Source: G963674955 sp963674955
Lineage (GTDB): Bacteria > Desulfobacterota > Desulfovibrionia > Desulfovibrionales > Desulfovibrionaceae
NCBI GenBank assembly: GCA_963674955.2
Contig: CAXXKR010000004.1
Location: forward strand, 558,001 to 622,000
Direction: 5' to 3'
Length of the DNA stretch: 64,000 nucleotides
Of this stretch, positions 54,131 to 61,172 are shown one piece after another (positions within the stretch are counted from its first letter, which is position 1; each line of letters begins with the position of its first letter). A program made the translations under genes and the position numbers. The notes beneath the pieces were generated by a model, which saw nothing but the letters and a program-made list of their open reading frames with translations, was not told where the DNA came from and did not search any database.

Positions 54131-56809
54131 TCAGACCTTGATGCCGAAGCTGGATGCATGGCTTTTGAAAAACGATTGAGCCAATTCGAGTTGTTTTTCG
54201 CGGGTATCGGCTTGGCCATCGATCTTGGCGTCCCGAATCTTGGCGAGAATCGTCGAGTAGATCGGTCCTTCCGGGACATTCATGCCCTTGAGGTCTTCAC
54301 CTGTCACATCCACGCTTTCATAACGAAACCGTGCGAGATACTGAGACAATTTTCTGCGCATATTCTCTTTCTTGCTCTTTGCCATGAGAAACAAAACACC
54401 TTCAACCGGAAGCGGGTCCAGGATTCTGCAAAGTTGGCTGAGGGTCGATTCACCTTCTTTCCAATGCATGAGCTTGCCAAAGGCGGCGCCAATGAGATCA
54501 CGCATTGCCGCGAATTCACGCTCTTCTCGTTTGGTCAAATTCAACCTGGACATGACACTGAACATCTTTTCCCGGCTAACCCGCACGCCAAGACCGAGAA
54601 AATAAAGACGCCAAGGCACCGGCTGCTCGTCATTGTACAAAAGTCGGTACCAATTGTGCACTTTTTCCAATTCCGTCAACATGTTGAGACGTTCGGGAGT
54701 GAGTTTGAGCAGAGGATGTATAGCAGGCAATATGTTCAATTCCTGCATGCGCACCAATGAAGCAAGAGGTTCATCCTCTTCCATGATCAGCCGCAATTCA
54801 TGAAAGATGCGGCTCCCAGACAGCATGTTGAACATGTTGAGTTGGATTGCGTTTTTGACAAGCCTCAATGTCTGCTCGCCGACCTCGAAACCGAATCGTT
54901 GCTCGAAACGTACAGCCCTGAGAATTCTGGTGGGGTCCTCAACAAAACTGAGTGAATGCAGCACGCGAACCTTGCGCCTCTTGATGTCTTCCTGTGCGCC
55001 GAAAAAGTCCACAACCTGCCCGAACGAACCGGGGTTAAGCAATGCCGCAATCGCGTTTATGGTAAAATCCCTGCGATAAAGATCCATTTTTATTGACGAA
55101 AGTTCAACAGTAGGCAAGGCGGCCGGATATTCGTAGTACTCAAGCCGGGCCGTGGCCACGTCAATGCGCTTGTCGTCCGGAAGTATGACCACCGCGGTCC
55201 TGAACTTGTGGTGGGGTTTGACTCTTCCGCCGAGCTCCGAAGCCAGTTTTCTGGCAAAGGCAATGCCGTCGCCCTCAACCACAAGGTCGATATCGTTGTT
55301 GGGCCTGTCAAGGATAATATCCCGCACAAAACCGCCAACGGCATAGACTTCCTGCCCCATATCCTGGGCCAGCTGCCCGGCAAGGCTAAGCAGTGTCATG
55401 GTTTCGTCGGAAAGGCGCGCCTTCATGAGGGTCAGGATATTCGACTCGCGCTTGCGTTCTGGAAGCAGGGATTCCGGAATCCTGGCCGGTTCCTCGACAA
55501 GCCTGTTGATGAGATCGGTCCGCGTGATCACGCCGGAGACGAGCCCGTTTTCCACAACCGGCACAAGACGCTGTCTTTTACCAAGAATTATCTCCATGAC
55601 ATTGTAGATGTCGGTGTCGGGAGTTATGGTGGAAAAGCCGCGCAACATGTATTCGCTCACGGGAAGATCATCCAAACCGTGGGACAGGGCCTTGTCTGCT
55701 ATCTTGTGCTCGAGGATGCCCACACAAACCATCTTGTCCTTGGCGACCACGGGGATGCCCTTGAGCCCATAGCGGGTCATGAGTTCGGCCGCGTCCTTCA
55801 TGGTCTTGTTTTCCTTGATGGCGACAGCCGGCCTGGACATGAGGGTCTCGACCACGATCTGGGGATTGATGCTGGAGTAGAGCAGGGTGAACAACTCGTC
55901 CCTGACCTCGGACAAGGTCTTGTCCTTGATGGTGGCCGAAGCGGCGTAGGAATGCCCGCCGCCGCCAAAGGAAGAACAAATACGACCAACATCCACGTCC
56001 GGGGTTTTTGAACGGGCCACGAGGTGAATCCTGTCACCCATGCGGCCTATGGCGAACAGGATGCGAATGTTTTCCAGGTCAATGAGTTTGTGAGCTAATA
56101 AAGCAAAATCACTGATGAAATGGCTGGTTGTGACTTCAGTGATGACCACCTGAACGCCGTTTATGTCATGGGTCGTGGCGGAATCCACGAGATCGCCGAG
56201 TATGGCGACCTGCTCAGCGGACAAGTCCCTGTTCAGGAGTTCGGCAATGACGGTCAAATCCATGCCGCGGGCGCAAAGCCAGGACGCGGCGTCGAAATCG
56301 TAAGTCGTTGTGGAAGAAAAAGAAAATGATCCCGTATCCTCATAGATGCCCAATCCGAGCATGGTGGCTTCCTCAGGTCCGATTTCCAGGCCGCGCTCCT
56401 TGATCATCTTGACCAGTATGGCCGTTGTCGAACCCCAGGGCATGACCACATTCTTTACGGCGTCGACATCTTCATCAGTATCCGGATGATGGTCGTAGGC
56501 GTGAATCTCGACATCCGGATTGTCCAAAAGAGGCTTCACATGCACAAGTCTGGATTTTTGCCGGGTGTCAACCACCACGAGCAATTTCACGGAATCAGGA
56601 TCAATATCCTTGAACGGCTTGAAATTAAAAAGATAAGTGGTGCTCTGAATGTAGAAATTACGCAAATTCTTTTCCTGGCTGCCGGGAAAAACAAGAACGG
56701 CTCCGGGATAAAGCTTGCTGGCCGCGACCATAGCCGACAAACAGTCGAAATCCGCGTTGGAATGGGCGGTTATTATTGTATGAGCCTTGATAGGTTCTGG
56801 CTTTGTCAT
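54131..56809 (-). CDS. DHH-CBS-tRNA nucleotidyltransferase fusion (A-adding type)
   Basis: 892 residues in three parts. About 1-315 is a DHH/DHHA1 phosphoesterase: TAHSNADFDCLSAM, VVDTRQKSRL, HAYDHHPDTDEDVDAV and GGGGHSYAAS. About 320-440 is a CBS pair (MSRPAVAIKENKTMKDAAEL and VSGVITRTDLINRLV). From about 465 on is a class II nucleotidyltransferase: YAVGGFVRDIILDRPNNDID, then RRDFTINAIAALL and TRILRAVRFEQRFGFEVGEQ. The same architecture is known for the A-adding enzyme in bacteria with split CC- and A-adding activities. A separate CC-adding gene is not in the window. Confidence 0.92.
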   Translation of the reverse strand: MTKPEPIKAHTIITAHSNADFDCLSAMVAASKLYPGAVLVFPGSQEKNLRNFYIQSTTYLFNFKPFKDIDPDSVKLLVVVDTRQKSRLVHVKPLLDNPDVEIHAYDHHPDTDEDVDAVKNVVMPWGSTTAILVKMIKERGLEIGPEEATMLGLGIYEDTGSFSFSSTTTYDFDAASWLCARGMDLTVIAELLNRDLSAEQVAILGDLVDSATTHDINGVQVVITEVTTSHFISDFALLAHKLIDLENIRILFAIGRMGDRIHLVARSKTPDVDVGRICSSFGGGGHSYAASATIKDKTLSEVRDELFTLLYSSINPQIVVETLMSRPAVAIKENKTMKDAAELMTRYGLKGIPVVAKDKMVCVGILEHKIADKALSHGLDDLPVSEYMLRGFSTITPDTDIYNVMEIILGKRQRLVPVVENGLVSGVITRTDLINRLVEEPARIPESLLPERKRESNILTLMKARLSDETMTLLSLAGQLAQDMGQEVYAVGGFVRDIILDRPNNDIDLVVEGDGIAFARKLASELGGRVKPHHKFRTAVVILPDDKRIDVATARLEYYEYPAALPTVELSSIKMDLYRRDFTINAIAALLNPGSFGQVVDFFGAQEDIKRRKVRVLHSLSFVEDPTRILRAVRFEQRFGFEVGEQTLRLVKNAIQLNMFNMLSGSRIFHELRLIMEEDEPLASLVRMQELNILPAIHPLLKLTPERLNMLTELEKVHNWYRLLYNDEQPVPWRLYFLGLGVRVSREKMFSVMSRLNLTKREEREFAAMRDLIGAAFGKLMHWKEGESTLSQLCRILDPLPVEGVLFLMAKSKKENMRRKLSQYLARFRYESVDVTGEDLKGMNVPEGPIYSTILAKIRDAKIDGQADTREKQLELAQSFFKSHASSFGIKV

Positions 56810-56833
56810 AATTTTCTCTATTATTACATAATA

Positions 56834-57760
56834 TTACATTTCAGAACGCGGATGAAACTTGCGATGAATGCTCACAAGACGCCCGGTCTGGACATGAGTA
56901 TAAATTTCGGTAGCGCTGATGTCCGCATGTCCTAGTAGCAGCTGGACCGTTCTCAAATCAGCACCTCCCTCCAACAAATGGGTAGCAAAGGAATGGCGAA
57001 AGGTGTGCGGAGAAATATTTCTTTTTATTCCTGCCTGTTCTACAAATTTCTTGATCAATTTCCATACGCCTTGTCTGGTCAGGCCCTTGCCCGATCTGTT
57101 CAGAAACATAAAATCCTGGGCCGGCTTGTAGCCGGGACGACAATCCTTCAAGTATGAGTTTAGCAAATCCTGGGCCGCATAATGGATAGGTATCAGGCGC
57201 TCTTTGGACCCTTTGCCAAAAACCTTAACAATACCGGTTTGTTGATCGTAATCAAGTATGGTCATGGCAATGAGTTCAGAAACGCGAAGACCTGCTGCAT
57301 AAAGCAGTTCCAGCATAACCTTGTCCCGGTATCCAAGCTTGGTGCTCATGTCCGGAAGAGAAAGCACACGGATTATTTCATCCTTATCCAAAACTTCAGG
57401 CAATGTCTTGGGAAGTTTGGGATTTTCAAGTTTTTTGGCCGGATCGTCGTTAAAAAAGCCTTCATCCGCCGCAAAGGCGAAAAAACCGCGCAAAGTGGAA
57501 ATATGGCGAGCAAGGGATCGGCTTTTAAGCCCTCTGGCCCTCAACCTAGTGAAATACAAAAAAAGTACCTTGCCGTCAGTCTCTTCCAGGGGAAATGATT
57601 TTTCATCCAAAAAAGCGCAAAAAGACTCCAGGTCGCCGGTATAACTATGCAGACTGTTTTCGGAAAGCCCCTTTTCAATCAGCAAATACTGAAGATAACT
57701 ATCCATCCAGGGATGCAAGGCAACAGGAGCGGCTGCAAAAGGCTCAGAGGGCATGATCAT
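56834..57760 (-). CDS. xerD: Tyrosine recombinase XerD-like
   Basis: Site-specific recombinase that resolves chromosome dimers at dif. 308 residues. The N-terminal SAM-like domain has YLIEKGLSENSLHSYTGDLE; the catalytic domain has Arg in LLYAAGLRVSELIAMT, Lys in VFGKGSKERLIPI, His-x-x-Arg in PHTFRHSFATHLLEGG, His in LLGHADISATEIYTHV and the Tyr nucleophile in the last of these. XerC and XerD are hard to separate; the HVQTGRLVSIHRKFHPRS tail fits XerD. Divergent from dapL. Confidence 0.92.
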   Translation of the reverse strand: MIMPSEPFAAAPVALHPWMDSYLQYLLIEKGLSENSLHSYTGDLESFCAFLDEKSFPLEETDGKVLFLYFTRLRARGLKSRSLARHISTLRGFFAFAADEGFFNDDPAKKLENPKLPKTLPEVLDKDEIIRVLSLPDMSTKLGYRDKVMLELLYAAGLRVSELIAMTILDYDQQTGIVKVFGKGSKERLIPIHYAAQDLLNSYLKDCRPGYKPAQDFMFLNRSGKGLTRQGVWKLIKKFVEQAGIKRNISPHTFRHSFATHLLEGGADLRTVQLLLGHADISATEIYTHVQTGRLVSIHRKFHPRSEM

Positions 57761-57878
57761 GTTATCACCACATCCAACATGCTGTTTTTCAAGAATAAAA
57801 AAACAATATTTCCCAATTTGACGCTAGATAATACACTTATGGCTTCAAGGCCACAAGAGCGCGTGCCCTCTCAGGCGA

Positions 57879-57907
57879 TTGACAGAGGCTGGCAGCCCAT
57901 TTAAAAG
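57879..57907 (+). promoter_or_regulatory. Probable promoter of dapL
   Basis: TTGACA (57879-57884), a 17-base spacer, TAAAAG (57902-57907), 32 bases before the ATG. The -35 is perfect and the -10 matches four of six. Further upstream, TTGACG at 57819-57824 has no good -10. Confidence 0.5.
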
Positions 57908-57938
57908 AATTCTTCCAAGAATTTTAAGGAGAGCACTA

Positions 57939-59105
57939 ATGAAGGAATTTCAGTTAGCCAAGCGGCTGTCGACCCTGCCGCCATATTTGTTCGCCGCCAT
58001 TGACAAGGCCAAGGAAGAGGTCAAGGCCAAGGGAATGGACATAATCAGCCTGGGCATCGGCGATCCGGATCTGCCGACACCCGACTTCATCATAGAGGAA
58101 CTCTACAGGGCCGCCAAAATACCGGCAAACCACCAATATCCTTCATATGTAGGCATGTTGGCCTTCAGACAGGCCGTGGCCGACTGGTACAAGGAAAGGT
58201 TCAACGTGGACCTCGACCCCAAAAGGGAAGTCCTGGCGTTGATCGGCTCCAAGGAGGGCATTGCCCATTTCCCACTAGCCTTTGTGAATCCCGGCGATCT
58301 TGTCTTGATAGCCACGCCCAATTATCCCGTATACGGCGTCACCTGCGAATTTGCAGGCGGCAGGGTGAAGTACCTCCCGCTTCTGGAGGAAAACGACTTC
58401 CTGCCCGATCTGGACGGCATAGACAGCGATACCTGGAAGCAGGCCAAGGCGATATACATCAATTACCCCAACAATCCCACGGCAGCCATGGCTCCCCGGT
58501 CCTTTTACGAGAAGCTTATCCAAAAGGCCAAGGAATTCGACGTAATCGTCGTCCATGACGCCGCCTACACTGAAACATACTTCAATAACGACAACAAACC
58601 ATTGTCGATATTTGAAATTTCAGGCGCAATGGATGTTGCGGTCGAGTTTCACTCCCTGTCCAAGACATACAACATGACCGGATGGCGCATCGGCATGGCC
58701 GTTGGCAACGCCTCGTTGATCCACGGCATCGGAAAGATCAAGGAAAACGTTGATTCCGGCATCTTCCAGGCCGTGCAATGCGCCGGTATCGCAGCCCTGA
58801 CCAAGGGCGAGCCGTATGCCCAAGAATTCAGGGACATCTACAAGGAAAGACGAGACGTGGTTGTGGACGCCTTGCAAAAGATCGGCATTGATTGCCGTAT
58901 TCCCGAGGCATCCTTTTACATATGGTCCAAAACCCCTCATGGCTACACCTCCCAGGAATTCGTGACCAACGTGCTCATGAACACGGGAGTCGTCGTCACC
59001 CCAGGCAATGGTTTCGGCGGTCCAGGCGAAGGGTTTTTCCGCATTTCACTTACGGTTAACACCGACTTACTCAGGGAGGCAGTATCACGGATATCCAAAC
59101 TGTAA
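57939..59105 (+). CDS. dapL: LL-diaminopimelate aminotransferase
   Basis: PLP enzyme that converts tetrahydrodipicolinate directly to LL-diaminopimelate, bypassing acylated intermediates. 388 residues. N-terminal DIISLGIGDPDLPTPDFIIE, YINYPNNPTAAMAPRSFY, VVHDAAYTETYF, the Schiff-base Lys in FHSLSKTYNMTGWRIGMAVG and the C-terminal GNGFGGPGEGFFRISLT. The form is the DapL/DapL2 type found in Desulfovibrio and methanogens. AAGGAG precedes the ATG. Its 3' end overlaps folK. Confidence 0.93.
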   Translation: MKEFQLAKRLSTLPPYLFAAIDKAKEEVKAKGMDIISLGIGDPDLPTPDFIIEELYRAAKIPANHQYPSYVGMLAFRQAVADWYKERFNVDLDPKREVLALIGSKEGIAHFPLAFVNPGDLVLIATPNYPVYGVTCEFAGGRVKYLPLLEENDFLPDLDGIDSDTWKQAKAIYINYPNNPTAAMAPRSFYEKLIQKAKEFDVIVVHDAAYTETYFNNDNKPLSIFEISGAMDVAVEFHSLSKTYNMTGWRIGMAVGNASLIHGIGKIKENVDSGIFQAVQCAGIAALTKGEPYAQEFRDIYKERRDVVVDALQKIGIDCRIPEASFYIWSKTPHGYTSQEFVTNVLMNTGVVVTPGNGFGGPGEGFFRISLTVNTDLLREAVSRISKL

Positions 59106-59602
59106 CCGCTTACGTCAGCCTTGGCTCAAACCTTGGAAATGCCGAGGAGAACCTCAACGAGGCTCTGGCCAGGGTGGAGACGTACGGTGAAGACATAAAA
59201 CTGGTCGCCCAATCTGAAGTCTATCTTACCGAACCCTTGGGATTAAAGGATCAGCCTTGGTTTCACAATCAGGTGGTCAGATTCGAAGTCGACCCGGAGA
59301 TATGGTCCACGGAAGGATTTTTTTCCGCTCTGTTGGCAATAGAAGGGCAGATGGGACGCGTCAGGAGCGATGATAGGAATGAACCCAGGATCATAGACCT
59401 GGATATCCTGCTGTACGGAGACATGGTCAGCGATTCTGACTTTCTTACGCTTCCCCACCCGAGAATGCGCGAAAGGGCGTTCATGCTTCATCCATTGCAT
59501 GATATTGCGCCCAATCTCGTATTCCCTGACGGAGAAACCTTGGAATCAGCGCTGAAAAAACTTAAGTACAGGGTCGAAGGCAATAAAATCTGGCAGGATT
59601 AG
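59084..59602 (+). CDS. folK: Hydroxymethyldihydropterin pyrophosphokinase, non-standard start
   Basis: Transfers pyrophosphate from ATP to the pterin in folate synthesis. The full N-terminus is encoded: VTAYVSLGSNLGNAEENLNE (the HPPK beta1 motif), then QSEVYLTEPLGLKDQPWFHN, EPRIIDLDILLYGD and LPHPRMRERAFMLHPL. No ATG, GTG or TTG exists upstream of this part in the frame. GGGAGG (59074-59079) is followed by CAGT, then ATC (59084) and ACG (59087), so translation must use ATC or ACG, or the base is wrong. The next usual codon is GTG at 59174, which would delete the fold's first strand. 172 residues from 59084. Confidence 0.8.
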   Translation: MTDIQTVTAYVSLGSNLGNAEENLNEALARVETYGEDIKLVAQSEVYLTEPLGLKDQPWFHNQVVRFEVDPEIWSTEGFFSALLAIEGQMGRVRSDDRNEPRIIDLDILLYGDMVSDSDFLTLPHPRMRERAFMLHPLHDIAPNLVFPDGETLESALKKLKYRVEGNKIWQD

Positions 59603-59641
59603 ATACATTTTCCTGCTTAATTAACATCCGGGAAGGCGACC

Positions 59642-59899
59642 ATGCTGAAATTCATTGTTATTGGCGTAGCTTTGTTCATCGTTTTCAAGCTCTTCACCGG
59701 AGACAAGAAGCAAAAAGAACTCAAAAAAGAACAGAGCAAGGAAAAAATGGCCGAAACTGGGGAGATGGTCAAAGACCCTGTCTGCGGCACATACGTCCCC
59801 ATCGACAGCAATATTCGCGTCAAGCAGGGGGACCAAATTCATTGCTTCTGTTCGTATGATTGCAGAGACGAGTTTATTAAAAAACTTGAATCAAAATAG
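59642..59899 (+). CDS. YHS-domain small membrane protein
   Basis: 85 residues: an N-terminal membrane anchor (FIVIGVALFIVFKLF), a charged linker (KKQKELKKEQSKEK) and a YHS-like metal-binding domain, VKDPVCGTYVPIDSNIRVK and IHCFCSYDCRDEFIKKLE. The CxxY and CFCSYDC cysteines are in place for binding a transition metal. The function is unknown; related proteins occur next to metal transport and electron-transfer genes. Own terminator follows. Between folK and the transaldolase. Confidence 0.88.
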   Translation: MLKFIVIGVALFIVFKLFTGDKKQKELKKEQSKEKMAETGEMVKDPVCGTYVPIDSNIRVKQGDQIHCFCSYDCRDEFIKKLESK

Positions 59900-59921
59900 T
59901 TAGATAAGATATTACAAGCAC

Positions 59922-59957
59922 AAAAGGCTCAAGTAGAACTTGAGCCTTTTTCTTTTA
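59922..59957 (+). terminator. Rho-independent terminator after the YHS gene
   Basis: AAAAGGCTCAAGT (59922-59934) pairs with ACTTGAGCCTTTT (59938-59950) with a three-base loop, followed by TCTTTT. Ends the dapL-folK-YHS transcript. Confidence 0.9.
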
Positions 59958-60003
59958 TTCTGTTAGAATTAATCAATAAAAATATACTGACAAGGAGTGC
60001 AAA

Positions 60004-60648
60004 ATGAATTTTTTTCTTGATAGTGCGAGCTTGAGTGAAATAAATAAAGCCAATGAATACGGCTTAATAGATTGAGTAACAACCAACCCGAGCCTGTTGG
60101 CCAAAGAGGGATATGATTGGAAGATTCAAGTCGCCGAGATTTGCAAACTTGTTGACGGACCGGTCAGCCTTGAAGTCATAGGCAACAACGCCGATGAAAT
60201 GGTTAAGGAAGCGCATGAGCTTATCAAGATCGGTCACAATGTAGTCGTCAAGATTCCCATGACCAGCGAAGGCCTAAAAGCTGTAGGAATACTTGAAGAA
60301 AATGGAATTTCCACCAATGTCACACTAATTTTCTCTCCTTTGCAGGCCTTGCTGGCGGCCAAGGCCGGCGCCAGATACGTCAGTCCGTTTGTGGGAAGGA
60401 TAGACGCCATCGGCGGCGACGGAATGATGCTGGTAGAGCAGATCATAACCATTTTCAGCAACTACGACTATGATTGCCAAGTCCTGGTTGCAAGCATTAG
60501 AAGCCCGCAGCACGTGCTTCAGGCGGCATTGATGGGAGCAGATGTGGCCACAATTCCCTTCAACGTTCTGAACGAGTTGATCAAGCATCCATTAACGGAC
60601 CAGGGGCTAGATAAATTCCTCAAGGACTGGAAATCCGCCTTCAAGTAA
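60004..60648 (+). pseudogene. Transaldolase / fructose-6-phosphate aldolase-like gene with in-frame TGA
   Basis: From ATG 60004, behind AAGGAG, the frame reads MNFFLDSASLSEINKANEYG, then LID, TGA (60073-60075), and resumes VTTNPSLLAKEGYDWKIQ to the end at 60648. Relatives have LIDGVTTNPSL at this point, so TGA replaces a glycine codon (probably GGA). The rest is intact, including the Schiff-base Lys in VVVKIPMTSEG and GARYVSPFVGRIDAIGGDGM. Full length would be 214 residues. It is a recent nonsense change, a sequencing error or readthrough; a start at TTG 60097 would lose the first strand. Own promoter region after the terminator. Confidence 0.85.
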
Positions 60649-61172
60649 ACAGAGCTGGATTAAGCTAAACATTTAAAGTTGACACGTCTTAAACCTTTCT
60701 GACGATATAACGCAATAACAACAATAGGTTAAAATCAATCATAACCGGCCTGCCTTCTTGTTGTTGCTTATGTCTCATAATGTAAATTATGTAAACTTTA
60801 AAATATGGGGCTTATATTCCTGCCGTGGCCGGCCTTTTTTCATGGCACCCTCTCCTGATGGTCAGCCTTCAATTTCACCTGTGGCTTTTTGTTCACTCGC
60901 TGACTGCTGAGATTTAACCGACATACTGAACCTGCTTCCAGCCCAGAGAATCCTACTTCCGGCGCAACCAATCTTCAGCCACCCATTCGACTTGCTTAGC
61001 TTGAGCACACTTGATATTTTGGCCTCCGCTCCTTGTGGCAATACCGATGTTTTTCACTAAGCCGACGGGTCGATTCTAAGCGTTTTTTTTAAACGCCAAC
61101 TAGTCCCAATCACCCTAAAGCTTAAAAACACCTCTACAGGCCCAATATGGGCCAATTTCGCGAAATAAACCG
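60649..61172. other. Intergenic stretch of 524 bases without a convincing gene
   Basis: The largest gap in the window. On the minus strand three short ORFs follow each other: 60953-61057 (34 codons, GTG, ending KQVEWVAEDWLRRK), 60862-60924 (20 codons, MSVKSQQSASEQKATGEIEG) and 60787-60843 (18 codons, MKKGRPRQEYKPHILKFT). The last has CAGGAGAGG in ribosome-site position. I recognise none of them; they may be remnants of a mobile element or chance. A palindrome GCGTTTTTTTTAAACGC lies at 61080-61096. The composition is lower in GC than the flanking genes. Confidence 0.5.

Noticed and set aside
60076..60112. SECIS element for selenocysteine at the transaldolase TGA
   Set aside because: The only stem, CCAAC/GTTGG, is short, its loop lacks the expected G and bulged U, and the bases are explained by the conserved TTNPSLLA coding sequence. 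Gly rather than Cys stands at this place in relatives.
60649..61172. tmRNA, SRP RNA or 6S RNA
   Set aside because: A stretch resembling GGAAGCAG on the minus strand drew attention, but the flanking bases and pairings of SRP RNA are absent, and no tRNA-like ends for tmRNA are present.
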